Source: Pedobacter foliorum (GTDB lineage: Bacteria > Bacteroidota > Bacteroidia > Sphingobacteriales > Sphingobacteriaceae). From it: a DNA stretch of 64,000 nucleotides. The notes beneath the pieces are model-generated. The model ran no database searches. It worked only from the letters and a program-made list of their open reading frames with translations, and was not told the origin of the DNA. Positions 8,424 through 15,618 of the stretch are shown here, in pieces. Location of the stretch: contig NZ_JABSNU010000003.1 in assembly GCF_013266735.1 (NCBI RefSeq), forward strand, positions 62,001 to 126,000, written 5' to 3'. Position 1 is the stretch's first letter. The number at the start of each line of letters is the position of its first letter. The translations under genes were made by a program, and so were the position numbers.

Positions 8424-9399
8424 GATTAAAAACATAGGTGTATTAACATCTGGAGGCGATGCTCCCGGAATGAACGCTGCAATAAGAGCAGTAGTAAGGG
8501 CAGCAGTTTACTACGATTTGCAGGTTACTGGTATTTTAAGAGGCTACGAAGGACTGGTGAATGGCGACTTTATTGAGATGGACCGTAAGTCGGTAGCAAA
8601 TATCATTCAACGTGGCGGAACTATTTTAAAGACGGCAAGGAGTGATTCATTCAGAACCAAGGAAGGAAGAGAGCAGGCTTACGACCAATTAAAGAAAAAT
8701 AACATTGATGCATTAATTGTTATTGGTGGTGATGGTACTTTTACAGGAGCAGATTTGTTTACTCACGAATTTGATTTCCCTGTTATTGGTTTGCCTGGAA
8801 CTATAGACAATGATCTTGAAGGAACTGATTTTACAATTGGTTATGATACGGCAATTAATACAGTTATTAATGCTGTAGATAAAATTAGAGATACTGCAGA
8901 GTCACATGACCGTTTATTTATTGTTGAAGTTATGGGTCGTGATTCTGGTCTTATTGCTTTAAGAAGTGGTATCGGTGTGGGCGCTGAGGCGATCATGATT
9001 CCTGAGGCAAATATGGGTATTGATGGTTTGATTACCAGACTTGAAACCGGTCGTAAGGATAAAGCTTCGAAAATAATTATTGTTGCTGAGGGTGATGAGA
9101 TTGGTGGTGGTTTTAATGTTGGTGAGGCATTGAAAAAGAAATTCCCTGCTTATGATATCAGAGTTTCTGTATTAGGCCATATTCAGCGTGGTGGTAAGCC
9201 AAGTTGCATGGATAGGGTTTTGGCTAGCCGTTTAGGTGTGGTTGCTGTAGAGGGGCTTATAGCAGGTCAGACCGGCGTAATGGTTGGGCAAAAGAATAAG
9301 GAAATTGTTTTTACGCCATTTAATCATGCTATAAAGCATATTGATGCAAAAGAGATTAGTCCTGCCTGGTTAAAATTGGTAGAGATATTATCATTATAA
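8416..9399 (+). CDS. pfkA: ATP-dependent 6-phosphofructokinase
   Basis: A 327-residue PfkA that phosphorylates fructose 6-phosphate, the committed step of glycolysis. Motifs: SGGDAPGMNAAIRAVVR (12-28), the nucleotide loop GGDGTFTG (104-111), catalytic PGTIDND (127-133), MGRDSG near residue 170 and GHIQRGG in the C-terminal half. The glycine/aspartate pattern after GGD is that of the ATP-dependent form. The start overlaps dsbD by 8 nt, so translation is probably coupled. Followed by a strong bidirectional terminator. Confidence 0.97.
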   Translation: MNKIKNIGVLTSGGDAPGMNAAIRAVVRAAVYYDLQVTGILRGYEGLVNGDFIEMDRKSVANIIQRGGTILKTARSDSFRTKEGREQAYDQLKKNNIDALIVIGGDGTFTGADLFTHEFDFPVIGLPGTIDNDLEGTDFTIGYDTAINTVINAVDKIRDTAESHDRLFIVEVMGRDSGLIALRSGIGVGAEAIMIPEANMGIDGLITRLETGRKDKASKIIIVAEGDEIGGGFNVGEALKKKFPAYDIRVSVLGHIQRGGKPSCMDRVLASRLGVVAVEGLIAGQTGVMVGQKNKEIVFTPFNHAIKHIDAKEISPAWLKLVEILSL

Positions 9400-9437
9400 T
9401 ACAACAAAGGCCCTAAATTTTTAGGGCCTTTGTTGTA
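9400..9437. terminator. Bidirectional terminator between pfkA and the YbjQ gene
   Basis: A nearly perfect palindrome: TACAACAAAGGCCCTAAA and its complement around a short T-rich centre. It lies exactly between the two convergent stop codons and can serve both transcripts. Confidence 0.85.
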
Positions 9438-9758
9438 TTATTCTATTATTACTGCGGTTCCTGTTGCAGCTACCATTAGCATGCTGCCCCCACTACCCAC
9501 TGTTTCATAATCTAGATCTACTCCAATAATTGCATTGGCGCCCATTGCGGCTGCATATTGCTGCATCTCATTGATTGCCGTGTTTTTGCCTTCTCTTAAT
9601 ACTTGTTCATACGATCCTGATCTGCCTCCAACGATGTCTCGTATTCCGGCAAATAGATCTTTAAAAATATTGGCACCGATAATGGTTTCGCCACTTACAA
9701 GGCCTATGTATTTAACTACTTTTTTGCCTTCTACTGAATTGGTTGTTGTAATTAGCAT
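9438..9758 (-). CDS. YbjQ / UPF0145 family protein (putative heavy-metal-binding domain)
   Basis: A 106-residue protein of the YbjQ (UPF0145) family, which forms homo-oligomeric rings of unknown function. Typical sequence: LVSGETIIGANIFKD near residues 20-34, YEQVLREGKNTAINEM near 50-65, then GANAIIGVDLDYET near 74-87. There are no membrane segments and no cysteine cluster. The heavy-metal annotation carried by the family is not supported by conserved ligands here. It ends at the terminator shared with pfkA. Confidence 0.88.
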   Translation of the reverse strand: MLITTTNSVEGKKVVKYIGLVSGETIIGANIFKDLFAGIRDIVGGRSGSYEQVLREGKNTAINEMQQYAAAMGANAIIGVDLDYETVGSGGSMLMVAATGTAVIIE

Positions 9759-9802
9759 CTTTTAATTGGTTTTTTAGGTTTGATGATGATTTTATTAATT
9801 TG

Positions 9803-10321
9803 TTACAATAATTTATCCAGCACCTGTTGCCAGGTATCTACACGCTCATAGTCTGTTAGCAATAAATTGTGTGGAGAGGAGAACAATAGTTTTCGGCCTT
9901 TAAAGCCAATAAAGTTTTTGGCTCTATCGTCAATCATTACATCTACATCAACAATTTTATCTCCGCAGAACATGATATTCCTCCAGGTAATAAAGGGAAA
10001 ATGGTCTGAAAGCCAGTCAAGCTTGTCTTCAAGAGAGTTTCTAAACTCTGTTGCTGCAGAAACAATGTAAACATCATGATGCTCTTGAAGTTTCTTTACG
10101 GCTTCTACACTGCCCTCTATTAATGGGAGGTCTCTGAAAAAACCTTTTTCATTTATGTAATCGAACCATTTGTGGTTGATGTGTTCGGGCATGTGGTGGT
10201 AAATTTCATTTCCTGGTTCGATAACTAAATCAAGTGGGATTCCGTGGTCGCGGTTATAAAGGTGTATAAATTTGTGTATTGGATCGGCTAGAACCTCGTC
10301 CATGTCTATGGCTATTCTCAT
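9803..10321 (-). CDS. 5'(3')-deoxyribonucleotidase-like HAD phosphatase (NT5C type)
   Basis: A 172-residue HAD-superfamily protein. The nucleophile motif DMDEV is at residues 6-10, with Asp6 the phosphate acceptor and Asp8 the acid/base. A motif-2-like VSAATEF follows, and DVMIDDRAKN near the C-terminus provides the Mg-binding acidic pair. This layout is that of the small 5' nucleotidase, deoxy (pyrimidine), cytosolic type C family, which dephosphorylates dNMPs. The ATG start at 10321 is right before the nucleophile strand, as expected. Likely role: nucleotide pool clean-up. Other small HAD phosphatases are possible. Confidence 0.85.
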   Translation of the reverse strand: MRIAIDMDEVLADPIHKFIHLYNRDHGIPLDLVIEPGNEIYHHMPEHINHKWFDYINEKGFFRDLPLIEGSVEAVKKLQEHHDVYIVSAATEFRNSLEDKLDWLSDHFPFITWRNIMFCGDKIVDVDVMIDDRAKNFIGFKGRKLLFSSPHNLLLTDYERVDTWQQVLDKLL

Positions 10322-10393
10322 TGTAAGTCGTTTGTTCCAAATATCTTTAATTGGGGAGACAGTTATGTTAAATGAATTTAAAATTATTGCATC

Positions 10394-10424
10394 TTGTTAA
10401 TCATTAGTATTTTACTTACTTTTG
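10394..10424 (+). promoter_or_regulatory. rpsP promoter
   Basis: TTG at 10394-10396 and TACTTTTG at 10417-10424 with a 20-nt gap, matching the Bacteroidota consensus TTG-N17-23-TAnnTTTG. The predicted transcript start is near 10430, giving a leader of about 50 nt. Confidence 0.65.
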
Positions 10425-10428
10425 CAAC

Positions 10429-10450
10429 CCCGCAAGCATGAAGCTCCGGG
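10429..10450 (+). promoter_or_regulatory. 5' leader hairpin of rpsP, candidate r-protein leader
   Basis: CCCG pairs with CGGG and AGC with GCT around the loop ATGAA. The hairpin begins at the predicted transcript start and precedes the rpsP ATG by about 30 nt. Candidate autoregulatory leaders for S16 have been described in Flavobacteria; whether this one belongs to that class is not shown here. Confidence 0.45.
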
Positions 10451-10481
10451 AACTATGTTGAATACATAAACTTAAAGAGAA

Positions 10482-11051
10482 ATGGCAACTAAAATCAGAT
10501 TGCAAAGATTCGGTAAAAAAGGTAAACCTTTTTTCCACGTTGTGGTAGCGGATTCCCGTTCACCAAGAGATGGTAAATTCATTGAGCGTTTAGGTTCATA
10601 CAACCCAAACACCAATCCAGCTACTATCGAGATTAACTTTGACAAAACTTTAGACTGGGTAAACAAAGGTGCTGAGCCTACGGATACTTGTCGTGCTATC
10701 CTTTCTTACAAAGGTGTTTTATACAAAAAACACTTAGAAGGTGGTGTTAAAAAAGGTGCGTTAACAGCAGAACAAGCAGAAGTTAAATTTGCTGAGTGGT
10801 TAAGCGCTAAAGACGGTAGAATTGAAGGTAAAAAAGATGGCTTAACTAAATCGAAAGATGAAGTTAGAAAAGCGGCTTTAGCTGCTGAAGCTAAGAAAAA
10901 TGCTGACCGTGCTGCTGCCCTTGCAATTAAAAATGCACCGGTAGAAGAAGTTGTAGAAGAAGAAGTTGTTGAAGAGGCTCCAGTAGCTGAAGCTGCAACT
11001 GAAGAAGCTCCTGCTGCAGAAGGTACAGAAGAAAACAAAGAAGAAGCATAG
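10482..11051 (+). CDS. rpsP: 30S ribosomal protein S16 with long acidic C-terminal extension
   Basis: The S16 core (residues 1-80) is clear: MATKIRLQRFGKKGKPFFHV, then VVADSRSPRDGKFIERLGSYNP. S16 is a primary-to-secondary binder needed for 30S assembly. The protein is 189 residues against about 80-90 in E. coli. The extra part has a Lys/Ala-rich helix (about 110-145) and then an Ala/Glu/Val-rich acidic tail of about 40 residues. Such tails are usual in Bacteroidota S16. It has its own promoter and leader hairpin, and its own terminator at 11071-11113, so it is probably monocistronic although rimM and trmD follow. Confidence 0.97.
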   Translation: MATKIRLQRFGKKGKPFFHVVVADSRSPRDGKFIERLGSYNPNTNPATIEINFDKTLDWVNKGAEPTDTCRAILSYKGVLYKKHLEGGVKKGALTAEQAEVKFAEWLSAKDGRIEGKKDGLTKSKDEVRKAALAAEAKKNADRAAALAIKNAPVEEVVEEEVVEEAPVAEAATEEAPAAEGTEENKEEA

Positions 11052-11070
11052 TATTTTTCTTATTCTGAAT

Positions 11071-11113
11071 AATAGCGAAGAATCTTTTAAATGATTTCTT
11101 CGCTATTTTTTTT
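11071..11113 (+). terminator. Terminator of rpsP
   Basis: AATAGCGAAGAA at 11071-11082 pairs with TTCTTCGCTATT at 11096-11107, followed by an eight-T run. A strong rho-independent terminator that separates rpsP from rimM. Confidence 0.85.
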
Positions 11114-11142
11114 ATTTGGACTTTTGTGAAAGTAAAAGCGAG

Positions 11143-11223
11143 CGTCATCCTGAATTTATTTCAGGATCTCTCTTGAGCAGTTTTTAGGCAAGTGAGAGGG
11201 CCTGAAATAAATTCAGGATGACG
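11143..11223. repeat. Dispersed palindromic repeat, copy 2
   Basis: Perfect 23-bp inverted arms at 11143-11165 and 11201-11223, 35 bp apart. The arm sequence (CGTCATCCTGAATTTATTTC and on) is the same as in copy 1 at 6384-6466. It lies between the rpsP terminator and rimM. It encodes nothing and carries no T-run. Confidence 0.8.
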
Positions 11224-11245
11224 TTGAGCAAAATAGATTCTGGAT

Positions 11246-11277
11246 AAAGAGGAGTATGATTAGAATACTCTCTCTTT
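11246..11277 (+). other. Stem-loop just upstream of rimM
   Basis: AAAGAGGAGTAT pairs with ATACTCTCTCTTT with one bulged base, loop of 7 nt, ending 16 nt before the rimM ATG. There is no long T-run, so it is either a weak terminator/attenuator or an RNA processing structure. Confidence 0.4.
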
Positions 11278-11293
11278 AAAATTAATAATACCG

Positions 11294-11821
11294 ATGAAAA
11301 TAGAAGAAGCATTTTATATAGGATACATCACCAAAACAAAAGGGTTGAAGGGTGAAGTGCAGTTGTTTTTTGAGTATGATGAGCCGGACTTGCTAGATCT
11401 AGATGTAGTTTTTGCTGATATAAATGGTAAGATGGTGCCTTTCTTTGTATCTACTTATAAGCTTCAGACTAACAATACAGGTAATTTCTATTTTGACGAC
11501 ATCGATCATATTGATAAAGCCCAGCCTCTTTTAAGAAAGAAAATCTATCTGCCTTTAACTAAGATGCCTGATCGTTCTGATGAAGATTTTCATTATAATG
11601 ATTTAAAAGGATTCGTTGTTTTTGATGAGACACATGGTGAGCTTGGTGAAATCATTGAAGTAAATGAGTACCCTCAACAATTTGTTGCTACAGTATCTTA
11701 TCAGAGTAAAGAAATCCTGTTTCCTTTAAATGATGACATGATTGTTGAGATTGATGAGGATGAAGGTACTATGCTTGTTGATTTGCCTGAGGGCTTATTG
11801 GACATATATATCAATGCTTAA
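11294..11821 (+). CDS. rimM: Ribosome maturation factor RimM
   Basis: A 175-residue RimM. The N-terminal beta-barrel begins at residues 4-20 with the family pattern FYIGYITKTKGLKGEV, and the C-terminal PRC-barrel-like domain contains LKGFVVFDE near residue 105 and ends VDLPEGLLDIY. RimM binds ribosomal protein S19 and the 16S 3' domain during 30S maturation. It is followed 15 nt later by trmD, the usual order. rpsP upstream is separated by a terminator, a repeat and a hairpin, so rimM must have another promoter or depend on read-through; I see no clear TAnnTTTG box for it. Confidence 0.96.
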   Translation: MKIEEAFYIGYITKTKGLKGEVQLFFEYDEPDLLDLDVVFADINGKMVPFFVSTYKLQTNNTGNFYFDDIDHIDKAQPLLRKKIYLPLTKMPDRSDEDFHYNDLKGFVVFDETHGELGEIIEVNEYPQQFVATVSYQSKEILFPLNDDMIVEIDEDEGTMLVDLPEGLLDIYINA

Positions 11822-11824
11822 TTT

Positions 11825-11832
11825 TATCTTTG
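11825..11832 (+). promoter_or_regulatory. TAnnTTTG box adjacent to the trmD start
   Basis: TATCTTTG ends 4 nt before the trmD ATG. A TTG lies at 11798-11800 (24-nt gap, just outside the normal range). If active it would give an essentially leaderless trmD mRNA. Confidence 0.35.
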
Positions 11833-11836
11833 CATC

Positions 11837-12514
11837 ATGCGTTTCGACATTATAACCGTTTTACCTGGGCTTTTAGATAGTCCTTTTGCCCATTCTATTT
11901 TACAACGCGCTCAGAAGAAGGGGATTGCTGAGATTGTAGTGCATAACCTTAGGGATTATGCCACAAACAAGCAAAAAAGTGTAGATGATTATCCTTACGG
12001 TGGAGGTAGCGGAATGGTGATGTCTATTGAGCCCTTTGCCAGGTGCATTGAAGGGTTAAAAGCGGAACGTGATTACGATGAGGTAATTTTTATGAGTCCG
12101 GATGGTGTGACCTTTAACCAGACGATAGCGAATGAGTTATCCGGAATGGGCAATATAATGATTCTGTGTGGTCACTATAAAGGCATAGACCAGCGTATAC
12201 GGGATTTATTTGTTACGCGCGAGATTTCTATTGGGGATTACGTTTTGTCCGGTGGAGAGCTTCCTGCGGCCGTTTTGGTTGATGCGATTGTAAGGCTTAT
12301 TCCAGGGGTTCTCAATGATGAAACATCGGCATTGTCTGACAGCTTTCAGGGGGAGTTATTGGATGCTCCAGTTTATACCCGCCCGGCTGATTGGAATGGT
12401 CACAAGGTTCCGGATGTTCTGCTAAGCGGACATGAGGCCAAAATCAATGAATGGCGTCACGACCAGGCACTTGCCAGAACACAACAACGTCGACCTGATT
12501 TGCTTGAAGATTAG
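11837..12514 (+). CDS. trmD: tRNA (guanine-37-N1)-methyltransferase TrmD
   Basis: A 225-residue SPOUT methyltransferase that makes m1G37 in tRNAs reading CNN codons, preventing frameshifts. Motifs: [19 protein letters not shown] at 4-22, [11 protein letters not shown] (52-62), and the knot region [12 protein letters not shown] (110-121) with [13 protein letters not shown] (132-144) forming the SAM site. Length is typical. The gene ends by overlapping the convergent small regulator gene by 4 nt. In most genomes rplS follows trmD; here three small genes intervene. Confidence 0.97.
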   Translation: MRFDIITVLPGLLDSPFAHSILQRAQKKGIAEIVVHNLRDYATNKQKSVDDYPYGGGSGMVMSIEPFARCIEGLKAERDYDEVIFMSPDGVTFNQTIANELSGMGNIMILCGHYKGIDQRIRDLFVTREISIGDYVLSGGELPAAVLVDAIVRLIPGVLNDETSALSDSFQGELLDAPVYTRPADWNGHKVPDVLLSGHEAKINEWRHDQALARTQQRRPDLLED

Positions 12515-12870
12515 TCTTCTTTGCTTAGAAGCGAAATAATCTTATCCTTATCTTTTATCTGATCTTTTAGTGTTGTAAGCATCTCTTTACAATTTTTTAA
12601 ATTGTTCTTTAGATCAGCGTATTCTCCTTTTTGGTCGCCCACAAGGCTTTGTGCTGTCTTATTGTTGTATGGGGTTACTTCCGTTTGAAAGAAGGTAGCG
12701 GGAGGTACTTCAAGCACTTTTGCCATCGCTATAATATCATTATATTTTATTGATCCTCTTGTTAAACTTAGTTTCAGGCCATCAAAGGTTTTCCCCATTT
12801 CTACAGAAAGCCAAGTCATTGATCTGCCTTCTTCTTTGAGTAGTTCGTCGACTATACTCTTTAGTGCCAT
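12511..12870 (-). CDS. Small XRE-like helix-turn-helix protein with C-terminal coiled coil
   Basis: 119 residues. Residues 1-60 look like a Cro/C1-type [32 protein letters not shown] as the first helices, then [19 protein letters not shown]. The C-terminal 40 residues ([20 protein letters not shown] and on) form a heptad-like helix, probably for dimerisation. It overlaps trmD by 4 nt convergently, and is divergent from two small paralogous genes 130 nt away, so it may regulate them; that is inference. No toxin is recognisable. The HTH assignment is from pattern only. Confidence 0.65.
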   Translation of the reverse strand: MALKSIVDELLKEEGRSMTWLSVEMGKTFDGLKLSLTRGSIKYNDIIAMAKVLEVPPATFFQTEVTPYNNKTAQSLVGDQKGEYADLKNNLKNCKEMLTTLKDQIKDKDKIISLLSKED

Positions 12871-13000
12871 AAAAAATTACGTATAAATTTGGCTATCACT
12901 TAAAATATTTAGTGTATTTATGCTATAAAATTATGAATAGCGACACATTATTTTGATAAAAATACAAAAAATAAGTGTAACCAAATTAAACTAACTATGT

Positions 13001-13297
13001 ATGAAAAAACTGAAGGTCAGTGATAGTGCTCCCAGGAAGTACAAGATCAATGAGTGCCTGCTAAAGCGTTCGATTGATCACCATCGCGAAGCAATAAGGA
13101 AGATTCCAAGGTATATAGGGATTTCTCTTAATACGCTGCATAATTATCGAAATATTCTTTACAATGATTCTCAGGATATTCCTCATGAAATTGTGGTTCT
13201 GTTTGAGCAGTTGTTTAAGCTTGAGCCGGGAGGTTTGTTGAATAAGACTATAAAAGGGAAAACGCTTGATGAGCTTATAAATTCGGAAATCATTTAA
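13001..13297 (+). CDS. Small HTH-like protein, tandem paralogue 1
   Basis: 98 residues, predicted mostly helical and basic. It shares with the next gene the pattern RKYKI, then IPR.(L/I)GI..NT.HNYR, then DIP.E(I/M)V near the C-terminal third. NT.HNYR following IGIS resembles the recognition helix of phage-type or XRE-like DNA-binding proteins, but no known family is recognised. It starts 130 nt from the divergent XRE-like gene and shares a TAATG stop/start overlap with its paralogue. The pair interrupts the usual trmD-rplS order. Function unknown; DNA binding is a hypothesis. Confidence 0.6.
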   Translation: MKKLKVSDSAPRKYKINECLLKRSIDHHREAIRKIPRYIGISLNTLHNYRNILYNDSQDIPHEIVVLFEQLFKLEPGGLLNKTIKGKTLDELINSEII

Positions 13298-13590
13298 TGA
13301 AAGATCAAAGGAAATATAAAATCGACGCAGCTATAAGGGCTTTAAACTTGTCTGATTATAAGGCTGCATTAAGAATTATTCCGCGGGAGCTTGGAATTGC
13401 ATCGAATACTTTTCATAATTACAGGAAGCTAAAAGTGACGGATAAGGCAGATATTCCTTACGAAATGGTGAGAAAACTTGAGGTTATGTTTAAGATGGAG
13501 ATGGGCGCATTGACAAATCAGGAAACTCATTGTGAAGATTTAAGGAATTTGATAATTGAATATCATAACGCTGAGTCTGTTAGCATTTAG
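13297..13590 (+). CDS. Small HTH-like protein, tandem paralogue 2
   Basis: 97 residues, about 40 percent identical by eye to the preceding protein over its whole length (RKYKI; IPRELGIASNTFHNYRKL; DIPYEMV; G.L.N). The TAATG overlap with the upstream stop implies translational coupling and equal expression, as for a heterodimer. It lacks membrane segments, cysteines and catalytic motifs. The arrangement suggests a recent duplication followed by divergence. Like its neighbour it has no recognised family. Confidence 0.6.
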   Translation: MKDQRKYKIDAAIRALNLSDYKAALRIIPRELGIASNTFHNYRKLKVTDKADIPYEMVRKLEVMFKMEMGALTNQETHCEDLRNLIIEYHNAESVSI

Positions 13591-13738
13591 TTATATAGGG
13601 CGCTTTAAGGCCCAATCTAGGGGCTTTGTTGGCTTAATAATTGATTGTTAGAATGAGCAGACTGGCTTTTGATAATGTGGAAATTATAAAGAATGTGGAA
13701 AAAAATAAAAATCGCTTTTATTTTTAAAATAAAATTCC

Positions 13739-13775
13739 TAATATTGCAGTCCGATTTTAAACAACAAAAAATCGG
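13739..13775 (+). promoter_or_regulatory. rplS promoter box and 5' leader hairpin
   Basis: TAATATTG at 13739-13746 is one base off the TAnnTTTG consensus. A stem CCGATTTT (13751-13758) pairing with AAAATCGG (13768-13775) around aaacaacaa begins where the transcript should start, and ends 17 nt before the rplS ATG. The hairpin would be the very 5' end of the mRNA. L19 leader candidates are known in Flavobacteria; membership is not proven here. Confidence 0.45.
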
Positions 13776-13792
13776 CTTAATAGCTTAAAATC

Positions 13793-14140
13793 ATGGATTT
13801 AGTAAAATTTGTTGAAGAGCAGGTAATCGCAAAAAATGAGTTTCCTGCATTCAAATCAGGAGATACAGTGAGTGTTCACTATAAAATTCGCGAAGGTAAT
13901 AAAGAACGTATTCAAATTTACCAAGGCGTAGTGTTACAACGTAATAGCGTTGGTGCTAACGAAACGTTTACCGTTCGTAAAATGTCTAATGGTGTTGGTG
14001 TTGAACGTATCTTCCCGATAAATTCTCCAAACATCGCTAAAGTTGAGGTTAACAGTCACGGTAAAGTTCGCAGATCGAAATTATTCTATCTACGTGAATT
14101 AACCGGTAAAGCAGCTCGTATCAAATCTAAAAGAGTTTAA
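13793..14140 (+). CDS. rplS: 50S ribosomal protein L19
   Basis: 115 residues, the normal size. L19 sits at the interface of the 30S and 50S subunits. Recognised from [20 protein letters not shown] near residues 20-40, [11 protein letters not shown], the [17 protein letters not shown] block at 61-77, and the basic C-terminal [11 protein letters not shown] followed by [10 protein letters not shown]. It has its own 5' hairpin leader and a strong terminator 22 nt after the stop, so it forms a separate transcription unit from trmD. Confidence 0.98.
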   Translation: MDLVKFVEEQVIAKNEFPAFKSGDTVSVHYKIREGNKERIQIYQGVVLQRNSVGANETFTVRKMSNGVGVERIFPINSPNIAKVEVNSHGKVRRSKLFYLRELTGKAARIKSKRV

Positions 14141-14162
14141 TTCTTTTAGGAAAAGCATAATG

Positions 14163-14193
14163 ACCTTCCCGATTATATCGGGGAGGTTTTTTT
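14163..14193 (+). terminator. Terminator of rplS
   Basis: ACCTTCCCGAT pairs with ATCGGGGAGGT around a short loop, followed by seven T. Confidence 0.9.
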
Positions 14194-14258
14194 GTTTGCA
14201 CCGGCACCACGCTTGTTGGCTTTAATTAGTTCTAGTTTGTCATTATTTTAATGATGTA

Positions 14259-14291
14259 TTGTAAATGCTTAGTTGCTTTTATATAAGTTTG
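14259..14291 (+). promoter_or_regulatory. Promoter of the amino-acid dehydrogenase gene
   Basis: TTG at 14259-14261 and TAAGTTTG at 14284-14291 with a 22-nt gap fit the Bacteroidota consensus. The predicted leader is about 90 nt. Confidence 0.55.
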
Positions 14292-14388
14292 TGTAACTAA
14301 CTTATTTAGATTTAACTAGGTGGGTCATTGTGCTATCTGAAAGTGTAATGATCTGCTCAGTTTCATCTTGAAAATAAACTAAACATTG

Positions 14389-15615
14389 ATGAAAGAACTA
14401 TTAAAAAAATTTGAGGACAAACGGCCTGAGATTGTTTTTGAGTGGAAGGATAAGGAGTCTGAAGCTGAAGGTTGGGTAGTCATTAATTCATTACGTGGCG
14501 GTGCCGCGGGTGGAGGAACCCGAATGCGCAAAGGTCTCGATAAAAGAGAAGTTGAGTCCTTGGCTAAGACAATGGAGGTGAAGTTTACTGTTTCTGGTCC
14601 CCCAATCGGCGGAGCCAAATCAGGAATTAATTTTGATCCTTCTGATCCCAGAAAAGTACAGGTTTTGGAACGATGGTATAAGGCTGTAATGCCTTTGCTA
14701 AAGAGTTATTACGGTACCGGAGGCGACTTAAATATCGATGAAATTCATGAGGTTATTCCTATAACTGAAAATTATGGCCTATGGCATCCACAAGAAGGGG
14801 TGATTAATGGACATTATCAGGCAAGGGAGAATGAGCGCATTCACCAAATTGGTCAACTGCGCTATGGCGTTTCAAAGGTTCTTGAAGATTTGAACTATAC
14901 TCCGGATATTAAAAGAAAGTATAAGGTGGCCGATATGATTACTGGCTATGGGGTAGCGGAATCAATTAAGCATTTTTACAAGATATGGGGAGGTGATTTA
15001 ACCGATAAAAAGGCAATTATCCAAGGCTGGGGGAATGTTGCGGCAGCAGCAGGATATTATCTTGCCCAAAACGGAGTAAAAATTGTCGGCATAATTGATC
15101 GTGTTGGTGGATTGATAAACACGAATGGCTTTTCTAAACAAGAAATTGTAGACTTGTTTAACAACAGGGTTGGAAATACATTGGTATCACCTTCAATGAT
15201 GTCTTTTGAAGAGGCAAGTAAGGAGATTTGGAGTATCGGAGCTCAAATATTTGTCCCTGCCGCTGCTTCTCGTTTAGTGCAGCAGGAGGAGGTAGATCAG
15301 CTGATAATTGGTGGACTTGAGGTTATTGCATGTGGCGCGAATGTTCCTTTTGCTGACAAAGAGATTTTCTTTGGTAGCATTATGGAGCATGCAGATAATC
15401 ACGTTGCTGTAATTCCTGACTTTATTTCTAATTGCGGTATGGCAAGGGTATTTGCATATTTAATGCAAAGAAATGTTGAGATGAGTGATGATGCTATTTT
15501 TTCGGATGCATCTGATGTAATATATAAAGCAATGAATGATATTTACAGACAATCTACGGCTAGTACAGGTTTGTCTGAAACAGCGTTTGAGATTGCATTA
15601 AAACAATTGGTATAA
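14389..15615 (+). CDS. Glu/Leu/Phe/Val dehydrogenase family protein
   Basis: 408 residues from the ATG at 14389; a TTG one codon earlier is not needed. NAD(P)-dependent oxidative deaminases of this family convert an amino acid to its 2-oxo acid and ammonia. The dimerisation domain shows the substrate pocket: GGAAGGGTRMRKGL (37-50), PPIGGAKSGI with the catalytic Lys77, and GTGGDLNIDE containing the catalytic Asp113. The Rossmann fold has IIQGWGNVAAAAGYYLAQNG near residues 198-217. The sequence PPIGGAKSGI differs from classical GdhA (GGGKGG), so substrate (Glu, Leu, Phe or Val) cannot be assigned. It lies 3 nt before an MscS gene. Confidence 0.88.
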   Translation: MKELLKKFEDKRPEIVFEWKDKESEAEGWVVINSLRGGAAGGGTRMRKGLDKREVESLAKTMEVKFTVSGPPIGGAKSGINFDPSDPRKVQVLERWYKAVMPLLKSYYGTGGDLNIDEIHEVIPITENYGLWHPQEGVINGHYQARENERIHQIGQLRYGVSKVLEDLNYTPDIKRKYKVADMITGYGVAESIKHFYKIWGGDLTDKKAIIQGWGNVAAAAGYYLAQNGVKIVGIIDRVGGLINTNGFSKQEIVDLFNNRVGNTLVSPSMMSFEEASKEIWSIGAQIFVPAAASRLVQQEEVDQLIIGGLEVIACGANVPFADKEIFFGSIMEHADNHVAVIPDFISNCGMARVFAYLMQRNVEMSDDAIFSDASDVIYKAMNDIYRQSTASTGLSETAFEIALKQLV

Positions 15616-15618
15616 TCT

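Noticed and set aside
10706..11038. Ser/Ala-rich frame antisense to the rpsP tail
   Set aside because: Mirror of the Ala/Glu low-complexity tail of S16.
13001..13590. Toxin-antitoxin pair
   Set aside because: The two products are paralogues of each other and neither shows a toxin fold or RNase motif; a toxin-antitoxin claim is not supported.
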